Source: Antedon mediterranea
Taxonomy: Eukaryota; Echinodermata; Crinoidea; Comatulida; Antedonidae
Direction of reading: 5' to 3'
NCBI RefSeq assembly: GCF_964355755.1
Contig: NC_092679.1
Span: 11,708,932 to 11,772,931, forward strand
Length of the DNA stretch: 64,000 nucleotides
Shown: in pieces, positions 34,576 through 46,732 of the stretch
How the letters are laid out: each line of letters starts with the position of its first letter
Numbering within the stretch: the stretch's first letter is position 1
Notes under the pieces: generated by a model
What the model was told of the DNA's origin: nothing
The model's input: only the letters and a program-made list of their open reading frames with translations
Databases searched by the model: none
Program-made: the position numbers and the translations under genes

Positions 34576-34798
34576 TGTAATGTTTATTTTTTTTTATTTC
34601 GTATTCTTTCAGTAGGGTAGCCCTCTCAGTAATAAAATAAACTGCTCTTCCGAGGGGCCCTACGGCACATTTAAACAAAATTTGAAAACAACTTAAACTA
34701 AACTTAAACTTAAACTAAACTAAAACTTAAACTAAAACTTAAACTAAAACTAAAATTCAATGCATGTTCTCATTATTATTATAACTTTTATACCATAT

Positions 34799-37725
34799 TT
34801 AAATATATTTCACTGGAACCATCCTAGACCACCGGCAACAATGAATCTTAAGAAGTGATTTAAAACGGTTATAATTGTTTTGTTTTCTTAATTCATAAGG
34901 TAGGCCATTCCAGAGTGAACTTCCATAATAAACAAAACTACGTTTGTATATTTCGAGGTTACATCTGGGCAAATACAACAGATTATTTTCATAGTTTCTG
35001 GTTTGAATATTGTGTACACTACTAATACATTGCAAAACATCACATAAGTATGAAGGTACAGATTCTTGTAAACATCTAAATATTGTACAAATTGTATGAT
35101 ATTCAATTCTTGTCTTAATTGTTAGCCAACCTAAATCATAATGCATTTGTCTAACAGGAGTTCGAATATCAGCACCTAGTATTAATCGTGCAGCTCTATT
35201 TTGTACCCTTTGCAATTTTAAAATATGGGCGTTTGAACCAGTACCCCAGACTGTTGAACAATAGTCAATATGTGATAAAAATAGAGCATTGTGTAATCTT
35301 TTAATAATTTTAGGAGATGTAAAACTTTTCAATCTATAAAATAGATGTAGAATTTTTGATAGTTTTGCACATATAGAATCAATATGTACTTTCCATGAGA
35401 GTTGTTCATCAAATGTAAGTCCCAAATATTTAAACGTCTCAACTTTCTCAATCGGAATGTTATCAAAAATTACTGTTTCATCTGTTGTTTTATTAACACG
35501 TGCATGAGTACCAAAAAGCATGTATTTGGTTTTATCAATGTTTAGAGTTAATTTATGTTTATCTAACCATTGTTTTACATTTTCCAACTGTTCAGTTAAA
35601 ACTGTTGTAAGCTCTTCATTTGATTTACATGCATAAAAAAGCGCAGTGTCGTCTGCATAGAGGACTGTTTTACAAATCCCATCAACACTATCATGTAAGT
35701 CATTTATGTATAAAATAAACAACAAAGGGCCAAGAATTGAGCCTTGTGGTACCCCATAGTTGACATTTAAAATTTCAGATTTTTTTCCATTAAAATTAAC
35801 AAATTGTTAGCGATTTTTTAAATAATTAGGTCAAGAAAAATTGCTCCAGTTACCAAGCCATTATCAATATTTTTATATATATAATTGCATACATCTATCA
35901 GTGTAGTAGAAGTTGAATGTAACGACCTAAAACCAGATTGATTTTTACATAATAAATTAAACTCATTTATCAAAACTTGATTATGGATGCATCTTTCAAA
36001 AACTTTCATAACAATAGGTATAACAGATATTGGACGGTAGTTGTTAAGTTCATGTTTACATCCTCCTTTATAAAGCGGAGTAACCTTAGCACATTTCCAT
36101 TCACTTGGAATAACACCAGATCTTAATGACCAGTTAAACAAAAAGGCAAGACTTTGAGAAATTTGTGAAGATGCAATTTTAAGTAACCTAGCGGAAATCC
36201 CATCAATTCCAGTAGCTTTTCCAATTTCTAACTTTTCCAACAAAGCTTCAATTTCATTTCCACTAATATCTTTAAAGTTGAAACGTTGTTGAAATTGTGA
36301 TAACGATTCAACGGTAATATCATTTTGGTTGTCATTAAAATGGGATGCAAGTTCATTAGAAATTGAACAAAAATATTTATTAAAATGATTAGCAATATCA
36401 GTTGGATTGTTTATTTCATTACCGTTTACATTGAGAGTTGTTTTAGTTTGTTTCTTTTTATTGGGTAAAAAGTCTTTCATGGTTTTCCATAATGTTTTAG
36501 TGTCATTAACATTATCCTTTAATTTATTATTTATATAGTCGCGTTTTAGTGATTTAGACAAATTATTTAATTTATTTCTTGCCTTTTTGTAAGAATTCCA
36601 ATCATCTATGTTCTTAGTTTTTTCGGCTTTTTGTTTTAAATAATCACGGTCACGAGAAAGGGAAACAAATTCGTCTGTAAGCCATGGAATATCAGTTCCC
36701 TTCCTCCTGACCGTCACCATAGGAGCATGAATATCACAAATATCAGTAAAAATGTGTTTCCAAATGTCCCAAGCCTCGTCAGCATCCTCGGACGCCTCAC
36801 AAATACTCCACGGAGCAGATGCAAGATCAGAAATAAACAAATCTTCGTTAAATTTCCGGAAGGTTCTCGTATGTAAAATACGCGGGGGCAATTTTATTTT
36901 AATTTTTTTACGTATTGCATATATCAATGAGTGATCGCTAATTCCAATTGGTACAACTCCAGTTTTGCTTATAAAGTCATCCCTATTTGAAAAAATTAAA
37001 TCAATACAACTACTACTGTTTTCCGTTACGCGCGTTGGAGTTTTAATATACTGGTTTAATTGGAAAATTTGGTGGAGGGTTTTAATGTTCCGAGAATGCT
37101 GTTTATCAAACATATTCCAATTTAAGTCACCAACAACAATAATCTCTCTTATACTATCTAGTATAAAAGATATTTGATCATGCATTATATCAACAAATCC
37201 AGTACACAAATTTGGTGGTCTATAAACATTACCTATAACGAACGGTTTAGTGTTAACCGGCTTAATTTTTATCCATACCGATTCAATTGTATTTTCACCA
37301 AAGTCAATGACATCAAAATCAACATTTTCGTTTACATAGATAGCCACCCCACCTCCGTGTCTATTTCTGTCTGTTCTAACTAATAAGTATCCTGGGATTG
37401 CAAGTTCACTATTATGTATATTTTGATCTAGCCAGGTTTCACTAATTCCTAAAACATGGAAACGGCATTCCGAAAGTAAACTCCGAACATGGTCCACCTT
37501 ATTATAGAGACTTCTGACATTTAAATGACCAATTTTAAAACCCTTTGTACAATCAATCTCGCATAATTTGCATAGTATGCCAAAAGCAGGATAAACAATA
37601 GAGTCGTTACGTAATTCAGCGTCGTCTACGTCGTTGTCTAAAAGGCTTCCCGTACGATGTTCGTTTAACAATTGAATTGGTTTAAATGGTTTATTACATG
37701 CGTTACAAATAAAATCTAAAATCAT
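34799..37725 (-). pseudogene. LINE ORF2: AP endonuclease and reverse transcriptase with internal deletion
   Basis: The N-terminal frame (37725-35818, 635 residues) has the endonuclease motifs GHLNVRSLYNKVDHV, LGISETWLD, GGGVAIYV, VVGDLNWN and GISDHSLI, then the RT fingers GKATGIDGISARLLK and NNYRPISVIP, NQSGFR. It stops just after FLDL, the start of motif A. A second frame (35725-34799, 308 residues) resumes with motif C YADDTALF and the typical C-terminal RSFVYYGSSLWNGLP. The joining 90 bases encode, with one stop, GVPQGSILGP of motif B in the second frame, so roughly 40 codons containing the rest of motif A are deleted and the frame is shifted. The element cannot reverse transcribe itself. 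Confidence 0.85.
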
Positions 37726-37779
37726 CTTATCTACATAAAATACAATACAAATTTAGGACATTTAAAATTCTCTTACACA

Positions 37780-38565
37780 TTACCTTTTACATTTAGGTAA
37801 TTGTTTAAGATCGAAAGTTCTGAATAAAACAACTTTCTCGTTACTGCCAGTGATTATGGTATGTGTGCGACCATCTTGTGTCCAAACTGCAGATACCACT
37901 GATGCATAGTTTTGCTTTACAGTACGTAGTAAACTTGATCTTTTGCTCGTAAGGTTTTCATGAATGTAGATATGGCTCCCCTTTAATTTTTTCTTTGCTC
38001 TATATACTTCATTTCTAACATTATACGAACTAAACTTTACTATTATTCCTCTTGCTCTTCCGTTTTTCTTAACTTTTGGCCCCAATCTATGACTCCTGTC
38101 TATGCATGTTTTATCTACTTCTACGCTTAGCTTTTTCTTAAACAAATCCAAAACTATATTGTCTGTTATCTCACCTTGTTTCTCTTCTATTCCTTTAATA
38201 ATCAAACAGTTCCTTCTTGAATATTGTTCTGCTTCATCTAGCTCATTTTGTAAGTTCTCTACCTGTTGTTCTACTTTGCTGAGACGATCTTTAGTATCGT
38301 CAAGTTCGAAACGTATTGCTTCAATTGCTGCATCCGTTACAATTTGTGTAATGCTTTCAATCAGCTGGTGTTTAACAATGCTCGCAATTTTCTCGGCTAG
38401 GTCATTGAAAATACTCGTATTTCCTTTAATTATATTGGAAATTTCATTTTGTACAGTAATAGTAAGCGGTTCCACATCAATGATAGGTGCTGTATCAGTG
38501 TTCAGTTCGCAACACTCCTTACCGCTGTCCTTTTTACCACCTTTCATTGTATTCTTTCCGGCCAT
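37780..38565 (-). CDS. LINE ORF1, coiled-coil RNA-binding protein
   Basis: 261 residues, uninterrupted. A Lys-rich start (MAGKNTMKGGKKDSGKECCE) is followed by a helical segment and a heptad-like coiled coil (about residues 85-125, LSKVEQQVENLQNELDEAEQ), then an RRM-like part beginning YSRRNCLIIKGIEE and a basic HRLGPKVKKNGRARGIIVKF. Known: this architecture is that of ORF1p proteins of LINEs, which trimerise and bind element RNA. It ends about 55 bases before ORF2. ORF1 looks intact while ORF2 is not. Confidence 0.8.
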   Translation of the reverse strand: MAGKNTMKGGKKDSGKECCELNTDTAPIIDVEPLTITVQNEISNIIKGNTSIFNDLAEKIASIVKHQLIESITQIVTDAAIEAIRFELDDTKDRLSKVEQQVENLQNELDEAEQYSRRNCLIIKGIEEKQGEITDNIVLDLFKKKLSVEVDKTCIDRSHRLGPKVKKNGRARGIIVKFSSYNVRNEVYRAKKKLKGSHIYIHENLTSKRSSLLRTVKQNYASVVSAVWTQDGRTHTIITGSNEKVVLFRTFDLKQLPKCKR

Positions 38566-38699
38566 GATGGTGTATTAATACGTACATGTACAGCAGACAA
38601 ACACCGGCAAGTAAATGCTAGGCTACAGGAGTGCCCTAACTCAACAACTGTCCTGCGGGAAATTTGAACTGTCACCGCGTAGTGAGGCTGAATGTAGTG

Positions 38700-39069
38700 A
38701 GGCTAGAGAGAGCGATTTAGTACACGTCTGCTCTTAACGACGACTACACTATAGTATAGTATTGTTTGTACAGTGCGCCACCATGCGCCTTATCGAGGGA
38801 CATTGTTTTTCTCTTGAGTTAGTTTTGTTCGTGTTATATAGTCGGTTGAAATTATATTCGTTTATACTTTAATAAAGTGTTCATATCTTCATAAAGTAGT
38901 AGTGTCTTTATTGCCGTGGTGGAAGCGCATTACCCACGACCGCTAAATCGCTTCAATAAACAGAAGACAGAGACACTTCATACCTTTATAAATCACTGAA
39001 CATTTTTTCCGCCCGCTAGGCTACCGGACTCGACCTCGAAGTCTAGCTCGCATTATATAAACGTAGTCT
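38700..39069 (+). repeat. Possible 5' LTR/leader of the decayed gypsy element (split by the next LINE)
   Basis: Contains a TTTAATAAAGTGTTC polyadenylation-like signal near 38870 and a GTGGTGGAAGCGCATTACCC stretch that could hold a primer site. Because the LINE at 39070-43670 is flanked by a 14-base duplication, this block was originally joined to 43685 onward, where the gypsy gag begins. That makes an LTR/leader assignment plausible, but no second LTR is in the window. Confidence 0.4.
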
Positions 39070-41137
39070 TTCTTTAGGTAAAAGTGTATGTGATTACCTT
39101 CTTACTAACTCAAACAACTTTAAACTAATATCTTATTTAAGGATTGATGACCGTGTTGAATCTGATCATATGCCAATTGCCTTTAGTATTCAATTCAAAG
39201 ACAAAGAACACACTAAATTGATTGTCAATGAAGATGACACGTTTACCCAGAGTACGTTCAAATGGTCCAACAGTTAAATTAATGCATCCAAAGTCAGATG
39301 GGAACATGATGTCATTGAAACTATTGATAATGATTTTATGAATGCTATCTCTCAAAATAAAATTGATGAGGCAGTTTCACATTTATGTAAAATTTTTGAA
39401 TACGTATGTAAAGGAATTAAGTATACACAAACAAGTAAATCTTCAACTTCTACAAAACGAAACGAATGGTTTGATAAAGATTGTAAGGAACTTAAAATGC
39501 AGGTTAAAGAATCATTAAAGAGATCTAGAATTATGCGCACTCAACCTTTTTTAAATAATTATATTCAGATAAAAAAGCAATATAAATCGCTGTTAAAATG
39601 CAAAAAAAAATTAACTTTCATAAAAAAATACGCAAACAAATTATCGATGCACTCAATACAAAGGATAGCAAAACGTTTTGGATGAAGTTGAAGACAAAAC
39701 AGAAATTATCTTGTGAACTTTCTATTAATAAATGACTTATTCATTTTAAGAACCTATTTAAAAACGATGAGTCTATTGTTAGCTTTGAGTTGCGAAAAAT
39801 CACAGAATGCCAACAGAATGAGGACAATGATAATTTAAACCATGACATAACGTTGGATGAAATAAATAGAGCATTTAATTCTCAAAATAGTGGAAAAGCT
39901 CCCGGCATTGATGGAATGAATTTTGAATTCTTGCTAAACGCCCCCAACATTATTTTTGATATTTTAAACATTCTTTTTAACGCTATATTTTTAGTTGGAA
40001 AATTTCCCAAACAATGGGCAACAAGCTTAATTTACATATTCTAAATTCTAGGTTAACACAATTTACAAATAGCAAAAAGTTAATTCATGAGGAACAAGCA
40101 GGCTTTCGTAAGGGATATAGAACGACAGATAATATATTCATTTTAGATACCGTCATCTCTAAATACTTAGATAAAAAGCGGGGTAGGATTGTTGTTTGTT
40201 TTGTTGATCTTAAACGTGCCTTTGACTCTATAAATCATACACTTTTACTACATAAGCTGAAACATATCGGTGTATCAGGCAGAATGTTAAACATAATACA
40301 TTCCTTATACCAAAACTTATCTGCTCATGTTAAAATTGGCAACAAACTTAGTCCATCTTTTAATTGTTCGATTGGAGTACAACAAGGTTCTCCGTTGTCG
40401 TCCTTACTCTTTAATATTTACATTAATGATTTGAGTGGTATACTTAATCAGGTAAACGATTTCATTCAAATTGGATATTGTCATATGAATCATCTTCTTT
40501 ATGCAGATGACTTAGTGCTTGTTAGTGATACGGTGAAAGGTCTCCAAAAATTAATAAATAAACTTGAACTTTATTGTGATACTTGGAAACTTACTGTAAA
40601 CACTACAAAATCCAAAATTATGGTTTTTAAAAATGGCCGCAATTTAAGGAACATTGAGAAATGGAAGTATAAAAATATTCAATTAAAAATTGTTAATTCG
40701 TATAATTATCTTGGTGTTATTTTCAGTTCAAATGGTGCATGGAACAACTCAATGCAACATAATCAACAAAAAGCAAATCAAAGTTTATTCTGCTTAAAAT
40801 CATTTATTTATCGTAAATTATCTTTACTTCCAATTAATTAATGGAACCATATTTTTGATGTGAAAATACTTACTATTTTAACGTATGGAAGCGAAATCTG
40901 GGGAATGTTAAATAGCACAAACATTGAAAAAACACATATTTATTGCAAGTTGGGAAAAATGCACCAAATCCCGCTATTTCTTCTGAGTTAGTTAGATTAC
41001 CACTTACAGTTGTTATAAGATTTTGGTTACATATTATTACTTTAGATCATGACAGATTCATTTTTAAGTGTTATGAGTTTCAACTTAGAAAAGTTAACCG
41101 TAATGAGAATTGTTGGGCACAACAGGTCAAACACTTA

Positions 41138-41320
41138 CTTTTTAGTCGCGTGGACGCGACTCAATAGTTCACTATGTCGGTCGGTCTGTCGGTCTGTCTG
41201 TCGGTCCGGTATCACTATGCGTTTTATCGCTTTTCTGTACTTTTTTAACTGTTTTGATGTACATTACTTTTTGAAAGTTCATTTTTTTCTGAGAACACGC
41301 GACTTATGGCTGTTGGCCTT
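41138..41320 (+). mobile_element. AGTCGCGTGG element, copy inside the LINE
   Basis: Begins TTTTTAGTCGCGTGGACGCG, contains (GGTC/TGTC)n and GGTATCACTATGCGTTTTAT, and ends with CACGCGACTTATGGCTGTTG. LINE coding sequence resumes right after, so this is an insertion of roughly 180 bp. Its two ends share AGTCGCG/CGCGACT as short inverted repeats. Confidence 0.8.
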
Positions 41321-41407
41321 GTTTCTACTGGTTTTGGTTATATATGGTTACAACAATGTATTAATAGTAAAGGTTTATTTTTGAGAGAATTTAAGTTGCG
41401 CATATGT

Positions 41408-43148
41408 GTGACCTGCTCTGGCATAGTGAAACATAACTCGCTGATCTTTATTCAGTGTATTGACCTATAGAAGTACTATGTACGTTAAAAATCACTATCT
41501 TGGTGAAAATAGGGTTTTCCCCTTTTTGGAATCTACAACTATTTAAGAATCAAGATCAAGTTTCATTTCGTGTGAATTAAGTTTATAAAAGGGCTAAATA
41601 AGTGATTTTAATGAGTACCTATTTTGTCTTGATTTCATTTTGTTGCAAAAAAATGAAATAAAGTGCATGAAACACTGTTAGAAAACTGTGCAGTTTATGA
41701 AAATATTTGTATAGCTACCTTTAGAAACATGGTAGAGTCTGAAAATTTAAATATTCATAAGCCATATTCAGTGGGTATTTCAAGTGGTTTTCAATATTTT
41801 TGGCTTCTTCAGCGGGAATTAGAGGAGGTAAAAAGCTTCTCTGACGTGATTTTTACACAACAGAAATCCGTTGTCAAGGATACGCCACGTAATGGCTAGC
41901 GCGTAATAGAAATACAGTACTGTAATTGGCTTATCCTTATAATGACCTTTGACCTGTTTACTTTTTACGCGGAGAAGAGAGTGTAAACAATTCAGATTTA
42001 AGATAATCGATGGATCTAGTCTAGGGCCTAGGCCAAATACAATGACTAAAAAATAAAAACATAATGAGAGTAGCAAAGGACCTATGATATCAAATTATTA
42101 CAGCCAGTGTAGTGACTAGCCTAGGCCTACTAAGTAGCCTTTTGGACTACAGGCTGGGTCCTTCTAGGCCTACTTGTCCTAGCCTAGGCCCTAGGGTAGG
42201 CCTAGCAGGTCTAGACTAGACTAGCTAGGCCTAGGTAGGCTAGCTAGGTAGGTTGCAGGGCAAATAGGCCTAGCTAGGATAGGTAGGCTAGGCCTAAGTG
42301 GCACTTTTATTTGCCTACATATCACATAGGCCTACCATATTTATTGTTTTTACATAATAAGTATTGTATTAATTCATGTTATTGTAGGCTATTATTATGC
42401 ACTTACATCAACATAATTTCATGAACATTACACAATTTTAAGTAAATGCTTAAAACAAACTTAATACATTAGTATGTGCTTAAAACATATCCATTATTTA
42501 ATTGATTAAAGCAATCGCATAATGGTATTTAAGTTGTATTTGTTATCTAATCAGCAGGCACTACACAACTAAAATTTAAATTATTTAAGTAACTTTTAAG
42601 AACGTACTTAAATCCAGTAGTTCAAGAAATGGTATTTAATGTTATATAACTTAATTTATTGTATACATTTAATTAATTCTTAAAGAATAATACAGTTTTT
42701 TTAGTGTAAAAACATTAATTTACCCCCTTTTTTACCATTTTAAGCAAGTGCTTAAAAGAAACACAAGTATGTACTTAACATAGAATGTGGAAATATTTTT
42801 TTGTATGCATTGTCACAGTAATCAATATCCTACCAAAAAACATTTCATTGTATCATATTTTGTGAATGTGTGATACTTAGAAAGTATACACTATTAGATT
42901 AACAAATATTAATTTGTGTTGTTATTTTATAAAATAACATTGACATTCAATCATGATTTTCTCAAAACTGTTATTTGTATATTTCTTTATACATGCTTCG
43001 ACTTAACGTACAATATCTCGGGATCCCCTTCATGTTAAATATTAAGTTTGGTATCATTGTAAAGGATATAACATTTCCTACCAGATAGAATACAAATCTG
43101 AAAAATTTAAATTTTCGACTTATGTTTCACTTTTCCAGAGCAGGTCAC
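41408..43148. mobile_element. 1.74-kb non-autonomous DNA element with GTGACCTGCTCTGG termini
   Basis: Left end GTGACCTGCTCTGGCATAGT and right end (inverted) GTGACCTGCTCTGGAAAAGT; similarity extends about 28 bases to GAAACATA. ATGT precedes the left end and follows the right end, a possible 4-bp target duplication. Interior lacks any transposase; it holds a dense TAGGCCTA cluster (42105-42310) and AT-rich DNA. The element interrupts the LINE C-terminus. Confidence 0.8.
42105..42320. repeat. Dense cluster of TAGGCCTA/CTAGGCC words
   Basis: Within 215 bases the words AGGCCTA, CTAGGC and TAGCTAGG occur more than twenty times on both strands, producing many overlapping small palindromes. Single TAGGCCTA-type words are frequent all over the window. 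Confidence 0.85.
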
Positions 43149-43684
43149 ATGTGATATTGAAAAACAAAAATGCATTCAAAAATTTAGATTACATAATAAG
43201 TTAAGGCTCTTTTTTCTTTATAAAAAGGAAATATGTTTAAGTTATCACTTGACCAACATCATTCATTTTAAACAAAGAAGATTATTAACTAAGTTACGTT
43301 TAGGGATATTAGAGCTAGAAATTGAAAAGGGCAGATGGGAAGGTGTAGAAAGATATAAGAGAACGTGTAAATTATGTAAAAAGAACATTGTTGAGGATGA
43401 ATATAATTTTATTTTGAAATGCACATTTTATAATGATTTAAGAAAAAGTTTTATTCCAAGATTTATTCGTGTTTTTCTTTCTATTAATAAGCTATGTTTA
43501 TTACTTTTCAACACAAATTTTACTTATAATTTAGGAAAATACGTCTACTTTGCTTTTGAAAGAAGAAATCATTATCTTAAGTTATAGTTATTTCTTATTT
43601 GTTTGTATTAGGGCCAAAGGCCAATATACATTGAACTAATAAATTCCCTGAAAAGGGAAAGAAAGTAAAATATAAACGTAGTCA

Positions 43685-46094
43685 ATCGAACGCCCTCTCA
43701 GTCGACAATCTTCACGCACGTGAGTAAAGCCCAGCCTTGTTTACGTTACACCATCAGCGTCTACTGCCCACAACATGGCTACTGCGAGAGCCCCAAAACA
43801 ATGGCAGATTACCAAAAATGAAACAGCGACAGAAACAGCGACAGAATTTAGTATACATTATAACTCTTGATGCCAATTTTTCAAAATTCCTAGTTAACAC
43901 ATTTACTTGGATAAAGAAAACTACAGGAAATCCCACAAGGGGAATACCTGACGACGACACTGTCCCAGCCGCTTCTAGAAAAACCTCACTACAAAAAAAA
44001 TGTTCAATTTGACCTTATGTTAGGCCAAATTGCAAAGTTTTGCTCAGTCATATATACGAATTCTATTATTAAGCAATCAACATCACTCTCTGACATTTGG
44101 CAGAAAATACGACAACATTTTGTTTTCCAGTCCTCTGGAGCGCACTTCTTGGATCTCTCAAACATCAAACTGCTAACCGATGAAAAACCTCAGGATCTCT
44201 ACGACTTGTAGCTTTTTTTAGGACAATCTTTTAACAAAAGACGGCGGTATCACGCACCATGGTGAGGAGGTGACCACAGACGAAGACTTATCACCGTCAC
44301 TGGAAAACACTATTATTGTCATGTGGCTACAACTTATAAACCCGGGCTTGCCACAACTCGTCAAACAAAAGTATGGAGCAGAGCTACGAATAAATCACTC
44401 GCCTCTCTGAAACCAGAAATTTTGCAAGCTCTTTCTTCACTGGATGAACTTCGCAATATCGATGACTCCAAAGCATGTCGCACGGCTATTTTCAACAGAC
44501 AGTACAGGCCCCAGTATAACAAACTTGTCTAAACAAAAGCCACCAAACAAAACTTTCAATAAATCTTGCATTTTGTGCCAATCTTCTGGTCGACCACACA
44601 CCTCACACTCACTAATTTAGTGCAGATTTCTTCCAGCAGCTGATAGAAATAGTCTCGGCAATTCACGCTTCGTACACGCTGAAGACGACTATACTACAAC
44701 CCCTGACGAAGAACTCTGTATCGAAGACCTCACTCAGAGTTCACAACATGATATACCCATGGGCCTAATTGACAAACCAGCTTCAGCCAGCCGAGTCAAG
44801 GTAATTTAATCACCATTCCTGAACACATACTATCAACATTTCCCAGTGAAGTTGACACTCGACACTGGTGCCACAACCAATATCATTAAGGCATCGCTTG
44901 TCAGTTTTATTGATATGCCTATGACACAGGCAATTCAGATTGCTCACCAGGCTGATGGAGTAACACCTCTTGATGTTGTAGGTGAGGTCAATTGTATGCT
45001 AACAAGAGGCGAATAAACATTTCAACTTGACGCGTTAGTCGTAAAACAGCTAGACGTTGATGTACTCGCAGGCAATCCATTCTTAGTCAGCAATGATATT
45101 GCCACCCGCCCAGCTAAACGCCAAATCGTCATCAATGGCTCCACCATACTCAATTATGGCTCTCAACCAAATCCTACACAGTTGATCCAAAGATTCCAGG
45201 CGTGCTTACTTCGGTGCCCAACACAAACCACATTACTTCCTACAACTAACAACACCTGATAACTGTGATCCAGACTCACTTCTCGCTCTTGAACCTAGAT
45301 TTGACAGCAAAGTTAACCAACACTCTCACTCAGATAAAACCTGGCTAAATCCACAAGAAATACAATCAATCGGACACGCTATTCGAATCATCAATAACAC
45401 CAACGACCCCATTGAATTATCTCGTCATGATCATCTTTTCCAAGTCCGTCACATTTCTATGGTTACTAAAGCCGACACTCACGTCCCTCATATTCCTCGT
45501 ACATCCGAACTCCCCCCAGAAACACGTAAACAACTTGCGTCTCTACACGCCTAGTATGACCATGTTTTTAACCCGAAGGTATCAAAGTAAAATGGGTTCA
45601 GTGGTAAAATTGGAGCAGTGGTTAACATGGGTCCTGTGCAACCACCTCAACGGAAAGGGAGATTGTCTCATTATAACCGCGACACATTATTAGAACTGCA
45701 AGCCAAATTTGACGACTTAGAAACAGAAGGTGTTTTCGCCAAACCAGAACAAGTCAACACCACCGTTGAATATCTCAATTTATCCTTTCTCATCAAAAAA
45801 CCAAATGGCGGCAGTCGTCTTGTAACCTCATTTGGGGAGGTTGCCCAATACAGTAAACCACAACCGTCATTAATGCCAAACATCGACAACGTTCTGCACG
45901 ACATTGCCCGATGGAACTTTATTATTACCACCGACCTCTATCAAGCATACTATCAAATTCCTTTGGCTTCAAACTCCATGAAATATTGTGGAGTCACTAC
46001 ACCATTCAAAGGTATTAGAGTCTACACACGCTCAGCAATGGGCATGCCTGGTTCGGAAACATGCCTCGAAGAACTTATGTGCCGAGTACTGGGT
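43685..46094 (+). mobile_element. Decayed Ty3/gypsy-type element, truncated in RT
   Basis: Gag, protease and the first half of RT are recognisable in shifting frames; integrase and RNase H are missing because the element stops at about 46094, where another LINE tail (46095-46125) begins. The leader continues leftwards across the LINE insertion to 38.7-39.07 kb. Confidence 0.75.
43775..46094 (+). pseudogene. gypsy gag-protease-RT remnant
   Basis: Gag-like pieces at 43783-44530 (SIIKQSTSLSDIWQKIRQHF, SLASLKPEILQALSSLDELR) are followed by a possible zinc knuckle CILCQSSGRPHTS near 44568. Protease has the intact active-site triad LDTGATTNII near 44855. RT begins with [17 protein letters not shown] and has [16 protein letters not shown], motif [15 protein letters not shown] and the later [15 protein letters not shown] (45618-46092). 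Many stops and frameshifts. No clade name can be given with confidence. Confidence 0.75.
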
Positions 46095-46200
46095 GATTTA
46101 ATTCAATTCAATTCAACGTAAACATTTATTTTCTTTCTTTCAATCAATAATAAAACAAATGAATAAGGTATTACAAAAAAAGTAAGTACGAGTTTCAAAT
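46095..46200 (-). mobile_element. 3' tail of a CR1-like LINE
   Basis: On the minus strand AATAAATGTTTACG is followed by repeated TTGAA words, the kind of tail seen for CR1-like LINEs. Only the tail is present, at the truncation point of the gypsy element. Confidence 0.5.
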
Positions 46201-46225
46201 AATACATTTCATGAATATAATATAT

Positions 46226-46339
46226 AAACACGACAGGCAAAGAACATTAGTTCTAAACCGCCCGGTGATATACTGAAATTTTAATTAATTAATTTGAAAC
46301 GATAAAGATGAAGAAATATAATATAAATATATAGCCTAT
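46226..46339 (+). repeat. Interspersed repeat 'R', copy 4 (interrupted by the Gmr1-type element)
   Basis: Shows CAGGCAAAGAACATTAG, TTCTAAACCGCCCGGTGATA and AAACGATAAAGATGAAG, then AATATAAATATATAGCCTAT, where the LTR starts. The rest of the repeat, TATATAGACTATTTTTAG, resumes at 53993 after the element. Confidence 0.85.
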
Positions 46340-46732
46340 TGTAGTGAATATTTTAGTTGGTTCCGAGCTTTCTCAGGCGTATATATAACTCCACGCGACG
46401 TACACTGTCACTGAATGATAACTCATACAAAAAGTATATTTAACTCAACTAGAACTTTTATTCCTTGTAACTCGATTAATACATCTTACTACCAGTCAAG
46501 CCTTATTTTCTTTATCATCTTTCAGTTTATCTACTCTGATTTTATTCTCTCTTCCTCTTTTTTATCTATTACATTCCACTTTTATACTGGACATGAAAAT
46601 TTTAGGCTTCAGAGGAGGATAACATTTTCCCTCCAAAAATTATACAATTTTGATTGGCTAATAATATTTGGCGGACCTGGTCTAAAGCATCCTTATCTAA
46701 ACACAGGGAATCAGAACATAAATAATATGACA
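46340..46732 (-). repeat. 3' LTR of the Gmr1-type element
   Basis: 393 bp; same ends as the partner LTR at 53598-53990. It is followed on the + strand by TTCCCCTTTTTGGG, the complement of the polypurine tract. Confidence 0.92.

Larger units (their letters stand above)
34580..38690 (-). mobile_element. CR1/L2-like LINE, nearly full length but broken
   Basis: In minus-strand order: 5' region, ORF1 (38565-37780), short spacer, ORF2 with AP endonuclease and RT (37725-34799), a 3' UTR with TTTAGTTTAAG-type short repeats (34680-34760), and an end GAAATAAAAAAAAATAAAC near 34580-34605. The gene order and motifs fit the jockey/CR1/L2 superfamily. The 5' boundary is approximate; target duplications were not found. 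Confidence 0.85.
39135..43587 (+). pseudogene. LINE polyprotein (endonuclease end, RT, zinc-binding C-terminus), broken
   Basis: Pieces: RIDDRVESDHMPIAFS (endonuclease end), a linker 39338-39685, RT fingers GKAPGIDGMNFEFL (39790-40044), then 40060-40841 with EEQAGFRKGYRTTDNIF, motif A VDLKRAFDSINH, motif B GVQQGSPLSSLLF, motif C LLYADDLVLV and thumb SYNYLGVIFSSNG. After a stop at 40841 the frame continues brokenly to about 41130; a stretch QQCINSKGLFLREFKLR (about 41355-41404) lies between the two nested elements, and the C-terminal part GRWEGVERYKRTCKLCKKNI with a Cys-rich motif is at 43249-43587. Several frameshifts and in-frame stops. It belongs to the jockey/I-type LINEs; I cannot settle the clade. 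Confidence 0.85.
39070..43670 (+). mobile_element. Second LINE, 5'-truncated, with two nested DNA elements
   Basis: The unit is bounded by the direct repeat ATATAAACGTAGTC (about 39056-39069 and 43671-43684), consistent with LINE target-primed insertion. It begins in the late endonuclease region (VESDHMPIAF), includes the RT and the C-terminal Cys/His-type segment, and ends with GAACTAATAAATTCCCTGAA and a purine-rich tail. It was later split by the elements at 41138-41320 and 41408-43148. Confidence 0.85.
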
